Positions 6,941-16,078 of a stretch of DNA of 28,634 bases are shown here, in pieces (the first letter of the stretch is position 1; each line of letters starts with the position of its first letter). The notes under the pieces were generated by a model, which saw nothing but the letters and a program-made list of their open reading frames with translations, was not told where the DNA came from and did not search any database. The DNA comes from an uncultured Ruminococcus sp. GTDB taxonomy: Bacteria; Bacillota; Clostridia; Oscillospirales; Ruminococcaceae. A program made the position numbers and the translations under genes. The stretch spans positions 1-28,634 of the forward strand of contig CALGTV010000067.1 in NCBI GenBank assembly GCA_937902395.1, written 5' to 3'.

Positions 6941-9904
6941 TTATTCTGTTCTCAAAGCTTCAACAGGGTCTTTTCTTGCAGCAACTCCCGACGGGATAAG
7001 TCCTGCAATGAATGTGAGGAACATACTGATTCCAACAAGAATTGCAGCAGCTACAGGAGGAAGTGTTGCATTAAGAGTATCAAGACTTGTTAAAGAGTGA
7101 ATTATTAGATTTATAGGAATATTTATAAGAAGTGTTGCGCCGATACCTATAAGACCTGCTGTAAGTCCTACAAGAAGCGTTTCGGCATTGAATACTGTTG
7201 ATATATCATGCTTTGATGCACCAATTGCACGGAGAATACCGATTTCTCTTGTTCTTTCAAGTACTGAGATATATGTGATAATACCAATCATAATTGAAGA
7301 TACAACAAGTGAAATTCCAACAAATGCAATAAGGAGATATGAAATACCGCTTATAATACTTGTGATTGAGGACATGAGAAGTGCAACTACATCGGTGAAA
7401 TGTATTACATCCTTTTCAGCCTTGCCCTCATTGTAATCCTTAATAAGTGCGGAAATTTCGTCCTTATCCTCAAAGGTATCAGCATAGATTCTGATAATTG
7501 TGGGGTCAGCAAGGTCAGCCTTTCCAAGCTGTTTCATGATTTCTTCATGGGAATTCTTGGAAATTTCCTCAGGTGTGAACTCGTCGCAGATAAGAGCATA
7601 CTGCTCTGTTGTAAGCTTTTCCTTACCAAGAGCTTTTGCAAGTTCCTTATCAGTAAGAACTGCAAGCTGTTCCATTACCTGTGCGGCATACTGCTCTGTG
7701 AATTGCGCCCTCATTGCTTCCTCGGCAAATTTCAGCATATCTTCATCTGACATGGATGAGGCATAGGATTCAACCTGCTCTCCACTTACGCCGATTTCAG
7801 CGGCATATGTTGTCTTTATCTGCTCGACGAATGCATCTCTGTCGAAATCCGCAAGCATAGCCTGAACCTGCGCATCCATTTGCGCGGCATCAGGTTGTGA
7901 CATGATGAAACGATAGATTTCAGCCTTTTCCTTATCATCAGCTGCCTTGATATATGCCTTTGCCTCCTCTGCCTTTTCCTCAGGGGTAGGTTCAACATAA
8001 TCATCTGTCATAAACTTTGTGCCTGTAAGGAGATCGTTTTCTGTATCTTCAAGCTGTGCCTTTACAAGCTCGGATTCATTTGTCTTATTTATAGCATGCT
8101 GTGTAAGCTCTGCTGTATATGCCATATAGCTTTTAATCATGGCATTTTTTGTATCCTCTTTCGGACGGATAAATCCGACAATTTTTACTTCTGTTCCGAT
8201 ATCGTCTGAGGTGAATAGCAAATCCATTCCTGTTTCAGTTTCTGAAAGATTTGCAACATTACCTGTTTCAGCGTCATACTGATAATTCTCAAAAGGCAGA
8301 ATCATCTTGAATTTTTTGTTCATTACCTCGTCAAGAGTCCATTCAGTCTGTCCGTAATCCTCAATGGATTCCTCATTCATAACAGCTTTAATGTGAGACT
8401 GAAACTGTGCAGGGTCTTTAAGTCCCATTGCATATAGGATAAAGTCGGGAATCTCATTGTTTCTTGTGAGAACAACCACTACTTCATTGTAAGCCTCAGG
8501 CCATTTACCCTTGACTACCTCATACTGATTCTTTACAATGTCATTTACACCCTTGCCGTCATCATTTGGAAGCATTTCCTCCATGACATTCATACCCATC
8601 ATGGACATTTCAGCCGATGCCATTGAGCTTCCCATCATAGTATTTACCATATCACTGTTGCCCATATCAAAAGCATCAGTATATAAATCCATGAAATCAA
8701 CCTTGAGTATTTCACCGTTTGGATCCTCTGTATATATATTCATGGGTATATCGTATGTGTAAGCAATTGATGTGGAATGTTCAGCTATTTCCTCATCAGT
8801 TTCAAGAAATGCCTTGAAATCCTTCATATTATTAATCTGCTTTGCTGAGGAATTCATTGAGTTGAACATATCATAAACCATTGTATTGGAATATAGCTTA
8901 TCGTCCTCGAAAACCTTGTTGTCGTATTCATTCTTACTATCCAACATAGAAGAAAGCATACTTGCGGTATCCGCATTTTCTCTGTTAATCTGCAAAGGAT
9001 AGGAAGAAAGAGTTTCTTCCTGAATATCATTTATATAATTATTGATACCCGTTGACAGCGAAAGAATTGTAGCAATACCAATAATACCGATTGAACCCGC
9101 AAAGGCTGTAAGGATTGTACGTCCTTTTTTTGTCATAAGGTTGTTGAGAGAAAGAGAAACCGCTGTACCGAATGACATTGATACACGCTTTTTCTTCTCT
9201 GTTTTTGTTTCGTCTTTTTTCTTAGCCTTGTACGGATTTGAATCATCTATTATTTTACCGTCCTTGACTTTGACAATACGGTTTGCATAATCCTCAGCAA
9301 GTTCGGGATTATGTGTTACCATGATAACAAGCTTATCCTTGGCAATTTCTTTCAGAAGCTCCATAACTTGAATTGAAGTTTCACTATCCAGAGCGCCTGT
9401 AGGCTCATCAGCAAGAAGAATGTCGGGATTATTTATCAGCGCACGAGCGATTGCAACACGCTGCATCTGACCGCCTGACATCTGATTCGGCTTCTTGTTC
9501 AACTGATTTCCAAGACCAACCTTTTCAAGCGCCTCTTTTGCACGTTTTCTTCTCTCGGATTTTGAAACTCCGGATATAGTCAGCGCAAGCTCAACATTTG
9601 CAAGAACCGTCTGATGAGGAATAAGGTTATAGCTCTGGAATACAAAACCGATAGAATGGTTTCTGTAAGCATCCCAATCCCTGTCCTTATATTTCTTGGT
9701 AGATACACCATTAATTATAAGGTCACCGGAAGTATAATGGTCAAGACCTCCGATAATATTGAGCATAGTTGTCTTACCACAGCCTGAATGACCTAAAATA
9801 GCCACAAATTCATTTTCACGGAATGTAATACTAACACCATTAAGCGCCTTGACAACATTTTCCCCGCTTCCGTAAGTTTTTACTACGTCTTTCAATTGAA
9901 GCAT
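6941..9904 (-). CDS. ABC transporter ATPase-FtsX permease fusion with large external domain
   Basis: 987 aa, with AGGAGG at 9912-9917 before ATG 9904. Residues 1-230 are an ABC ATPase of the MacB/LolD class: Walker A GHSGCGKT (38-45), signature MSGGQMQR, Walker B ILLADEPTG and H-loop THN. A Lys-rich linker leads to one transmembrane helix (about 262-285). Then comes a roughly 550-residue external region (about 290-835), rich in Asp/Glu/Ala/Met. The C-terminus is an FtsX domain with three helices and the motifs LERTREIGILRAIGAS and KDPVEALRTE. MacB-class proteins drive extracytoplasmic work (peptide or lipoprotein export, antimicrobial defence) rather than simple transport. Having ATPase and permease on one chain is MacB-like, but the external region is larger than usual. 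The gene stands alone, with no two-component regulator beside it, and the substrate is unknown. Confidence 0.92.
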   Translation of the reverse strand: MLQLKDVVKTYGSGENVVKALNGVSITFRENEFVAILGHSGCGKTTMLNIIGGLDHYTSGDLIINGVSTKKYKDRDWDAYRNHSIGFVFQSYNLIPHQTVLANVELALTISGVSKSERRKRAKEALEKVGLGNQLNKKPNQMSGGQMQRVAIARALINNPDILLADEPTGALDSETSIQVMELLKEIAKDKLVIMVTHNPELAEDYANRIVKVKDGKIIDDSNPYKAKKKDETKTEKKKRVSMSFGTAVSLSLNNLMTKKGRTILTAFAGSIGIIGIATILSLSTGINNYINDIQEETLSSYPLQINRENADTASMLSSMLDSKNEYDNKVFEDDKLYSNTMVYDMFNSMNSSAKQINNMKDFKAFLETDEEIAEHSTSIAYTYDIPMNIYTEDPNGEILKVDFMDLYTDAFDMGNSDMVNTMMGSSMASAEMSMMGMNVMEEMLPNDDGKGVNDIVKNQYEVVKGKWPEAYNEVVVVLTRNNEIPDFILYAMGLKDPAQFQSHIKAVMNEESIEDYGQTEWTLDEVMNKKFKMILPFENYQYDAETGNVANLSETETGMDLLFTSDDIGTEVKIVGFIRPKEDTKNAMIKSYMAYTAELTQHAINKTNESELVKAQLEDTENDLLTGTKFMTDDYVEPTPEEKAEEAKAYIKAADDKEKAEIYRFIMSQPDAAQMDAQVQAMLADFDRDAFVEQIKTTYAAEIGVSGEQVESYASSMSDEDMLKFAEEAMRAQFTEQYAAQVMEQLAVLTDKELAKALGKEKLTTEQYALICDEFTPEEISKNSHEEIMKQLGKADLADPTIIRIYADTFEDKDEISALIKDYNEGKAEKDVIHFTDVVALLMSSITSIISGISYLLIAFVGISLVVSSIMIGIITYISVLERTREIGILRAIGASKHDISTVFNAETLLVGLTAGLIGIGATLLINIPINLIIHSLTSLDTLNATLPPVAAAILVGISMFLTFIAGLIPSGVAARKDPVEALRTE

Positions 9905-9971
9905 AAAATAATCCTCCTTTTTTGCATTTCATACGACAAACAAATTACCCCTGTTGCTTATCGACTTTACC

Positions 9972-10000
9972 ATTATAGCACATTGACGAAAATATGTCAA
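9972..10000 (-). promoter_or_regulatory. Promoter for the ABC fusion gene
   Basis: On the minus strand TTGACA (9995-10000), 17 nt and perfect TATAAT (9972-9977), about 70 nt before the start. Confidence 0.85.
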
Positions 10001-10087
10001 TCGATTTGGCAAACTTTCACAAACCTTTCACATTAACTTAATAGACGGTCGTATGACAATATAATATGATATACAGAACGTGTGGTA

Positions 10088-10116
10088 TTGATTTTTTCTA
10101 TGAAATATTGTATAAT
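10088..10116 (+). promoter_or_regulatory. sfsA promoter
   Basis: TTGATT (10088-10093), 17 nt, TATAAT (10111-10116). The leader is short, about 15 nt. Confidence 0.75.
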
Positions 10117-10136
10117 ATTCATGGGTGATAAAACTT

Positions 10137-10838
10137 ATGAAATACAATAATATAATTTCCGCTAAATTTATTTCGCGTCCGAACAGATTTGTTGCAAATG
10201 TAAAAATAGACGGCAAAGAAACTGCCGTCCATGTAAAAAATACGGGAAGATGCCGAGAACTCCTTCTCCCCGATTCCACTGTATATCTGGAGGATTTTAC
10301 AAATAATCCTCGCAACCGCAAGCTGATGTATGACCTTATAGCTGTTGAAAAAGGGAATCTGCTCATAAACATGGATTCCCAAGTACCAAATAAGGTTGTC
10401 CGTGAAGCTCTGGAAAATGGCATAATTCGATTGCCCGAAATGGAAAGTTTAACTCTTATCCGCCCTGAGACCGTGTATTGCGATTCCCGTTTTGATTTTT
10501 ACATAGAGGATAAAAACGGACATGAGGGATTTATTGAGGTCAAGGGCGTAACTCTTGAGAATGACGGTATAGCTTCATTTCCAGATGCTCCAACGGAAAG
10601 AGGAATTAAACACATAAATGAACTAATTAAGGCAAAAAATGCAGGTTACAGTACATACATAATTTTTGTGGTGCAGATGTCGGGAATGAAATATCTCATT
10701 CCCAACGATACCACACACAAAGCTTTCGGCGATGCTCTGCGGCTTGCAAATTTATGCGGTGTTCATGTCCTCGCTTATGAATGTGCTGTCAAACCTGATT
10801 CTCTTGATGTTGTTGGTGAAATTCCTGTAAAATTGTAG
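10137..10838 (+). CDS. sfsA: SfsA family protein (sugar fermentation stimulation protein)
   Basis: 233 aa, matching the usual SfsA length. ATG 10137 is chosen over an in-frame GTG at 10125 because that GTG lies within the GGGTGATA ribosome binding site. Typical family features run in order: an N-terminal OB-like part with RFxANVKIDGKETAVHVKNTGRC, GNLLINMDSQVPN, and a C-terminal nuclease-like core with DFYIED....FIEVKGVTL (about residues 120-140) and PTERGxKHINEL. The fold resembles PD-(D/E)XK nucleases, and the E. coli protein was named for stimulating maltose metabolism; its biochemical role is not settled. It is monocistronic, ending at the hairpin 10839-10869. Confidence 0.93.
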   Translation: MKYNNIISAKFISRPNRFVANVKIDGKETAVHVKNTGRCRELLLPDSTVYLEDFTNNPRNRKLMYDLIAVEKGNLLINMDSQVPNKVVREALENGIIRLPEMESLTLIRPETVYCDSRFDFYIEDKNGHEGFIEVKGVTLENDGIASFPDAPTERGIKHINELIKAKNAGYSTYIIFVVQMSGMKYLIPNDTTHKAFGDALRLANLCGVHVLAYECAVKPDSLDVVGEIPVKL

Positions 10839-10870
10839 AAAACCCGTGAGAAAATTCCTCACGGGTTTTT
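10839..10870. terminator. Bidirectional terminator between sfsA and the DacF-like gene
   Basis: Perfect 12-bp stem (AAAACCCGTGAG 10839-10850 with CTCACGGGTTTT 10858-10869). The A-run and T-run flank it on both sides. Confidence 0.9.
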
Positions 10871-10873
10871 ACA

Positions 10874-12271
10874 TTATTTCTTATTTTCTTTCTTCTTATC
10901 AACCTTAGGTACAGCATACATTGGTTTCAGAGGCTTTGAACGGCTCTTGAAAACAACATAGGCATATATGCAAAGGAGAATATAAACTCCCGATAATACT
11001 CCTGCAAGCACCAGAGCCTTTTTAAGCCAACTTGACTTGAAAAACATCTTTGCCGCATGAGCATTATATTTCAGAGCAGAACGCTCAACATCAGAAACGG
11101 CTACAAGCTCCACATCAGCAAGCTTTTCACCCGAATATTCAAGAGTAACTCTGCCCAGTGCCTCCCCCTTTTTAACAGGAGCCTGAAGCTTCTTGTTATA
11201 CCATGTAATATTATCTCTGCTGATAAGTGATATGTCAATATCATCATACCAGAGAAGTGAAATCTCTTCCGCAGGTCTTGCAAGAACATAGTGATTTCCG
11301 TCTGCGAGGTCAACAGGGAGTTCTCCAAGTTCTGCAGTTTCTGCAAGAACAACCTCATAGGAAAAATGATTGAACGCCCAATCAAACATCTGAGTTGCAT
11401 CATCTATGTGATAAAATGCTACATTTCCGTCCTCGTCATTTATGGGGGCTCTCATTCCTATAACAAGATAACTATGACCGTCCTTACGCGCCATTGCAAC
11501 GATGTTTCTACCGCCAAGCTCAAGATTTCCTGTCTTTATGCCCTTTACACCCTTATAGTAATTCTTATTTTCCTCATCCATCATTATATTTGAGTGAAAC
11601 CAACGCCATTTTTCATCTACGGGATGTCTTTCAAAATTAGGAACAGATGGCACATGCATATAAGTGGAACATATATCTTCAAAATGGGACTTTTTCAAGG
11701 CGTATTGCGTGAGAATCATCATATCTCGCGCTGTTGTATACTGCTCAGGATTATACATGCCAGTCGCATTTGTAAAATTGGTGGAGGTCATACCAAGTTC
11801 AGCAGCTTTTTGGTTCATCATTTCTACAAATACTGCTGTATCTCCGCCGCCGATGTTGTGTGCGATAGTTTCCGCAGCCTCAACCGATGAAGTAAGCATC
11901 ATTGCATAGAGCAGGTCATCATATGTGAGTTTGTCGCCATCCAAAATATTGCCATATCTCAGGTCATCTGGATATTCAGTGTTATACAGGTACGAATATA
12001 CATCCTCGTCTATTGTGATTTCCTGAGAAAAATCAGTACAGTTTTCCATACAGACAACTGCTGTCATGATATTTACAAGAGGTCCGGGAAACTGTTGTTT
12101 GTCCGCATTTTTTTCATGTATTATTGTATTACAGTCAAGATTTACAACCAACGCTGAATCACTGTTAAGCGTTCCCTTTAATGTAAAATTTACTGCCTGC
12201 GTTTCTGCTGGCTTCACGAATGGCACTATCACTGCAACAGCAGATAACAATGCAAATATTTTATTCTTCAT
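10874..12271 (-). CDS. DacF/PBP5-like D-Ala-D-Ala carboxypeptidase homologue lacking catalytic residues
   Basis: 465 aa from ATG 12271 (AAAGGAAG upstream, followed by a clean signal peptide MKNKIFALLSAVAVIVPFV). An upstream in-frame ATG at 12352 would bury that signal and is rejected. The chain shows the S11 peptidase fold in order, but the SxxK motif reads P64-L-V-N67 in the context FPGPLVNIMTA, so both the nucleophile Ser and the general-base Lys are gone. The SxN motif reads S128-S-V130, so its Asn is lost. Only K246-T-G248 in GIKTG is intact. A C-terminal beta domain and a membrane helix (about 415-440) with a Lys-rich tail follow, as in active DacF/DacA. The overall length and lack of stops argue against simple decay. 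It is probably a pseudoenzyme that binds peptidoglycan stems or regulates real PBPs. Confidence 0.85.
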   Translation of the reverse strand: MKNKIFALLSAVAVIVPFVKPAETQAVNFTLKGTLNSDSALVVNLDCNTIIHEKNADKQQFPGPLVNIMTAVVCMENCTDFSQEITIDEDVYSYLYNTEYPDDLRYGNILDGDKLTYDDLLYAMMLTSSVEAAETIAHNIGGGDTAVFVEMMNQKAAELGMTSTNFTNATGMYNPEQYTTARDMMILTQYALKKSHFEDICSTYMHVPSVPNFERHPVDEKWRWFHSNIMMDEENKNYYKGVKGIKTGNLELGGRNIVAMARKDGHSYLVIGMRAPINDEDGNVAFYHIDDATQMFDWAFNHFSYEVVLAETAELGELPVDLADGNHYVLARPAEEISLLWYDDIDISLISRDNITWYNKKLQAPVKKGEALGRVTLEYSGEKLADVELVAVSDVERSALKYNAHAAKMFFKSSWLKKALVLAGVLSGVYILLCIYAYVVFKSRSKPLKPMYAVPKVDKKKENKK

Positions 12272-12490
12272 AAGAAACTTCCTTTCAAATAAACTCAAAA
12301 TTAAAGCAACATCATACGTTTTCAACAAATAAAAACGTTTACAATCACGCACATATTTCGCAAAATTTCATGTTTGTAATTATGCAAACGCCAAATCTTT
12401 TAAAAATTTTTTCAATAATCATCGTTTTTCCGTTGCAATAAGCCTCATTTCCGCCTTATTATAGAAGGAGATATAATTTCAAACATAACT

Positions 12491-12519
12491 ATTATATCAT
12501 ATTTTTTCCTAAAAATAAA
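12491..12519 (-). promoter_or_regulatory. Possible promoter for the DacF-like gene
   Basis: Perfect TATAAT on the minus strand (12491-12496) with only a weak TTTATT at the -35 distance (12514-12519). It would give a leader of about 215 nt (12272-12485) that is AT-rich and in which I see no other element. Tentative. Confidence 0.35.
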
Positions 12520-12558
12520 GCCTTTTTCAAAAAAAAATATATAATTAATAATTAGATA

Positions 12559-12587
12559 TTGAAAGAACCGCGAAAATATGGTATAAT
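12559..12587 (+). promoter_or_regulatory. rnf operon promoter
   Basis: TTGAAA (12559-12564), 17-nt spacer ending in TGG (extended -10), then TATAAT (12582-12587), about 30 nt before the rnfC start. Confidence 0.85.
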
Positions 12588-12623
12588 TAAATTTAAGTAT
12601 ATATGTTAGGAGAACATAGTTTT

Positions 12624-13901
12624 ATGAATAAATTAAAAGGAATAAAACTTAAACACAGGAAAAATACAGAAAATTCCGTAACAATTCATCTCCCTATGCC
12701 GAAAAAAGTAATTATACCTATGGCTATGCACATGGGTGCGCCCTGTACTCCCCTTGTAAAAATCAGTGATACCGTCAAGGTTGGTCAGAAAATTGGCGAT
12801 TCAGACGCACCTTTCAGTGTTCCTGTACACTCCTCTGTTTCCGGAAAGGTTACAGCTATTTCTGACTATCGTACAGCTTCGGGAGCTGTATGTAAAGCGG
12901 TTGAAATAGAAACAGATGACCAACAGGAAATCTCCGAAGAAATCAAATCTCCTGTTGTCACTGATAAAAACAGCTTCATTAAAGCTGTCAGAGAAAGCGG
13001 AGTCTGCGGCATGGGCGGTGCAGGTTTCCCAACCCATATCAAGCTTAATCCAAAAAATGAAATTGATACACTTATTATAAACGCTGCTGAATGTGAGCCA
13101 TACATAACTTCTGACAATCGTGAAATGCTTGAAAATACTGATGATATTCTCAATGGCATAAAATTTATTAAAGATATTCTTGGAATAAAAAAAGCAATAA
13201 TTGCAGTTGAAAAGAACAAGCCGGAGGCTATAAAAAAATTCGAAAATCTTGCAAATAATGACAACACAATTGACATTGCGACATTACCCTCAATTTATCC
13301 TCAGGGTGCAGAAAAGGTCATAATATACAACACTACAAACCGCATTGTAGAAGAAGGAAAAATCCCTGCCGATTTCGGTGTAATTGTTATAAACGTTTCA
13401 ACTGTATCATTTATTTACAGATACACTCAGACAGGTATGCCATTTGTTACACGTCGCATTACTGTTGACGGAAATGCTGTAGGTGAACCGAAAAATATCT
13501 TTGCGCCGATAGGTACACCTTTTGTAGATATTCTCAATTTCTGCAAAACGGATATCGAAAAACTGAAAGTCCTGATTTCCGGTGGTCCCATGATGGGAAT
13601 GTGTATTCCTGATATAAATATGCCTGTTGTAAAAACAACAAATGCGCTCCTTGCTTTCGACCATTACGACGACAAAAAAACATCAGCCTGTATTAGATGT
13701 GGAAGATGCGTTGAAGTATGTCCTCTTGGGCTTATGCCTGCGGAAATAGATAAAGCATACAAAATAAAAGATATAGCTGACCTTGAAGCACTTAAAGTTA
13801 ATCTTTGCATGAACTGCGGAAGCTGTACATATACTTGTCCAGCAAACAGAAAGCTTGCAGAAACAAATCAGCTTGCAAAAGCTCTTATATTAAAAAAATG
13901 A
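12624..13901 (+). CDS. rnfC: Rnf complex subunit C (NADH-binding, two [4Fe-4S])
   Basis: 425 aa. The start is ATG 12624, with AGGAG at 12608-12612 (a long 11-nt gap); the earlier ATG at 12603 precedes that RBS and is rejected. RnfC is the peripheral subunit that passes electrons to NAD+. A biotinyl/SLBB-type N-terminal part comes first (GAPCTPLVKISDTVKVGQKI), then the Gly-rich nucleotide motif GMGGAGFP (129-136) with AECEPY. Two ferredoxin clusters close the chain: Cys356, 359, 362, 366 and Cys395, 398, 401, 405. It is the first gene of a six-gene operon in the standard clostridial order C-D-G-E-A-B. Confidence 0.95.
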   Translation: MNKLKGIKLKHRKNTENSVTIHLPMPKKVIIPMAMHMGAPCTPLVKISDTVKVGQKIGDSDAPFSVPVHSSVSGKVTAISDYRTASGAVCKAVEIETDDQQEISEEIKSPVVTDKNSFIKAVRESGVCGMGGAGFPTHIKLNPKNEIDTLIINAAECEPYITSDNREMLENTDDILNGIKFIKDILGIKKAIIAVEKNKPEAIKKFENLANNDNTIDIATLPSIYPQGAEKVIIYNTTNRIVEEGKIPADFGVIVINVSTVSFIYRYTQTGMPFVTRRITVDGNAVGEPKNIFAPIGTPFVDILNFCKTDIEKLKVLISGGPMMGMCIPDINMPVVKTTNALLAFDHYDDKKTSACIRCGRCVEVCPLGLMPAEIDKAYKIKDIADLEALKVNLCMNCGSCTYTCPANRKLAETNQLAKALILKK

Positions 13902-13910
13902 GGTGATAAA

Positions 13911-14882
13911 ATGAACAGACTTACAGTTTCCCCCTCTCCCCACGACGAACAATACACTAAAACATCGGATATAATGCTGAACGTTTGCATTGCCCTGCTC
14001 CCTGCCCTTATTGCAGGCTGTATCTTCTTTGGTATGCGTTCACTTCTTGTTACTGCGATATGTGTAGGAACAGCAGTTCTCTCGGAATATATATGCCGTA
14101 AGCTAATGAAGCGCGATAATACCATAGGCGACCTTTCCGCTGTTGTAACGGGAATTATACTTGCTATGAATTTACCTGTTACAATTCCGTTGTGGATAGC
14201 GGCTCTGGGTTCATTTATCGCCATAGCTGTGGTCAAACAGCTTTTCGGCGGTCTGGGACAGAATTTTGCCAACCCCGCTGTAACTGCACGTATCGTTCTC
14301 ATGGTAAGCTTTCCGGCTGCCATGACTAATTGGGTTCTCCCTTTTGAATGGAAAAATTCCGCAGATGCTGTAACAGGTGCAACTCCCCTTGTACTACAGG
14401 GCATGAGCGCCGATAAGCTTGCAGAAATAAACCAAAAAATCCCCTCATACCTCGACCTTTTCCTCGGAAATGTGGGCGGATGTCTCGGTGAAACAAGTGC
14501 ACTTGCTCTCCTTATAGGCGGACTTTACCTTGCTGCAAGAAAAATTATTAACCTTGCTGCTCCTCTGTCTTTTATAGGCAGTCTTGCACTGCTTTCACTG
14601 ATTGCAGGCGGCGATCCCATTTATGAAATACTTGCAGGCGGTGTTTTCCTTGGTGCCTTTTTCATGGCTACTGATTACGCTACAACTCCTATTTCTACGA
14701 AGGGAAAAATCGTTTTTGGTCTTGGCTGCGGAATAATTACCTTTATTGTCCGCTTTTTCGCATCTTCTCCCGAAGGAGTTTCTTTCTCGATTCTTCTTAT
14801 GAATATCCTTACACCTTACATAGAACAGTGTACACGTACTAAAATTTTCGGCACAAAGGAGGCTATGAAAAATGAAAAGTAA
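13911..14882 (+). CDS. rnfD: Rnf complex subunit D (membrane, covalent FMN)
   Basis: 323 aa, multi-helix integral membrane subunit starting 9 nt after rnfC with GAGGTGA before the ATG. The flavin attachment motif TGAT is visible in DAVTGATPL, putting the FMN-bearing threonine at Thr158. Early motifs PHDEQYTKTSDIMLNVCIALLPA and the GLGQNFANPAVTARI segment are typical of RnfD/NqrB. It forms part of the ion-translocating core. Its 3' end overlaps rnfG by 11 nt. Confidence 0.95.
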   Translation: MNRLTVSPSPHDEQYTKTSDIMLNVCIALLPALIAGCIFFGMRSLLVTAICVGTAVLSEYICRKLMKRDNTIGDLSAVVTGIILAMNLPVTIPLWIAALGSFIAIAVVKQLFGGLGQNFANPAVTARIVLMVSFPAAMTNWVLPFEWKNSADAVTGATPLVLQGMSADKLAEINQKIPSYLDLFLGNVGGCLGETSALALLIGGLYLAARKIINLAAPLSFIGSLALLSLIAGGDPIYEILAGGVFLGAFFMATDYATTPISTKGKIVFGLGCGIITFIVRFFASSPEGVSFSILLMNILTPYIEQCTRTKIFGTKEAMKNEK

Positions 14883-15402
14883 AATCATGCCCTCCCTTGT
14901 TCTGACTATTATATGTGCAATTGCTGCTCTCCTGCTTGTTTTTGCCTATGAGCTCACCAAAGAAAGCATTGCTGAACAAAAACAGCTCCGTTTTAACTCA
15001 AGTGTGGAAACCCTTTTCGGAAAAACAGACTGTACACTTATAAATGATAACTTCGGAGAAGATTCTATTCAGGCTATTGCTGTTACTACCGATAAAAAAA
15101 CCGCTATACAGATTGCCGCAGACGGTTATTCAAAAGGCGGTATAAACGTCCTCATCGGCATTGACGAAAACGGCGCTGTAACAGGTATTGAATTTGTTTC
15201 CCTTGTTGAAACTCCCGGACTTGGCACAAAAATCCGCGATAATGAGGATTTCCGCCAACAGTTCTACGGTGCGTCTGCTCCAAATGTGCAGATTGATACA
15301 ATCAGTGGTGCAACATTTTCATCAAACGGACTTAAAAAAGCCGTAGATACAGCATTGAAAGTATACACTGAAAATAAGGAGGCGATTCTGAATGGAAAAT
15401 AA
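14872..15402 (+). CDS. rnfG: Rnf complex subunit G (extracytoplasmic, covalent FMN)
   Basis: 176 aa. AAAGGAGG precedes ATG 14872, inside the rnfD end. One N-terminal membrane anchor (about residues 6-24) is followed by an external FMN-binding domain. The S-G-A-T attachment motif is in DTISGATFSSNGLKKAV, with the flavin-bearing threonine at Thr148. GLGTKIRDNEDF is another family hallmark. It moves electrons across the outer face of the complex. Coupled by overlap to rnfD before it and rnfE after it. Confidence 0.95.
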   Translation: MKSKIMPSLVLTIICAIAALLLVFAYELTKESIAEQKQLRFNSSVETLFGKTDCTLINDNFGEDSIQAIAVTTDKKTAIQIAADGYSKGGINVLIGIDENGAVTGIEFVSLVETPGLGTKIRDNEDFRQQFYGASAPNVQIDTISGATFSSNGLKKAVDTALKVYTENKEAILNGK

Positions 15403-16078
15403 TAAAACTTCCCTTGTAAAAGAAATTACAAAGGGAATTATAAAAGAGAATCCAACTCTTATTATGCTTCTGGGAATGTGTCCCACGCTTGCTGTAACAA
15501 CTCAGGCGGCAAACGGAATCGGTATGGGACTTGCAACTACATTCGTTCTCCTTGGCTCAAATATTGTTATTTCTGCACTGCGTAAAGTAATCCCCGACAA
15601 AGTGCGTATTCCTGCATTTATTGTAATTATCGCCAGCTTTGTTACGCTCGTCGGCTTTTTACTGGAGGGATTTGTACCCGCTCTTTATGAAAGCCTCGGA
15701 ATATATCTGACGCTTATAACCGTAAACTGCATAATTTTCGGTCGTGCAGAAATGTTTGCCAGCAAAAATGGTGTTATAGCCTCTGCCTGCGATGCAATAG
15801 GTATGGGAATCGGCTTTACTCTTGCACTTTTTCTCATGGGTTCAATCCGCGAAATTATAGGCGCAGGTCAATGGTTTGGTATAAATATTCCTGTACTTCA
15901 CGAAAATCCTATGCTGATATTCATTATGCCGGCAGGCGGATTCTTTACCCTTGGAGTTATTATCGCTATGGTGAACAAAATCGCCAACAGAAAGCCGCCT
16001 AGAGAAATTGAATGTAACGGCTGTGAGAATTGCTCCATGTCAGACAAATGCGAAAAAAAGGAGGTGACGGCTGAATGA
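15392..16078 (+). CDS. rnfE: Rnf complex subunit E (membrane) with Cys-rich C-terminal tail
   Basis: 228 aa with about six membrane helices. GAGG and ATG 15392 overlap the rnfG end by 11 nt. The two intramembrane cysteine motifs of the RnfA/RnfE pair are present: GMCPTLAVT and VNCIIFGRAE; in the homologous Nqr/Rnf structures these cysteines hold an Fe-S centre at the A/E interface. The last 21 residues carry four cysteines (208, 211, 214, 220) in a CNGCENCSMSDKC pattern on the cytoplasmic side. This could ligate another metal centre. It overlaps rnfA by 4 nt (ATGA). Confidence 0.94.
   Translation: MENNKTSLVKEITKGIIKENPTLIMLLGMCPTLAVTTQAANGIGMGLATTFVLLGSNIVISALRKVIPDKVRIPAFIVIIASFVTLVGFLLEGFVPALYESLGIYLTLITVNCIIFGRAEMFASKNGVIASACDAIGMGIGFTLALFLMGSIREIIGAGQWFGINIPVLHENPMLIFIMPAGGFFTLGVIIAMVNKIANRKPPREIECNGCENCSMSDKCEKKEVTAE

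Noticed and set aside
10028..10423. 131-codon minus frame over the sfsA start
   Set aside because: Shadow of sfsA and its promoter; low-quality sequence without an RBS.
12272..12490. Possible riboswitch or structured leader ahead of the DacF-like gene
   Set aside because: The long leader is AT-rich and I found no conserved riboswitch core or strong hairpin.
13868..14404. 178-codon minus frame inside rnfD
   Set aside because: Antisense to an unambiguous rnfD.
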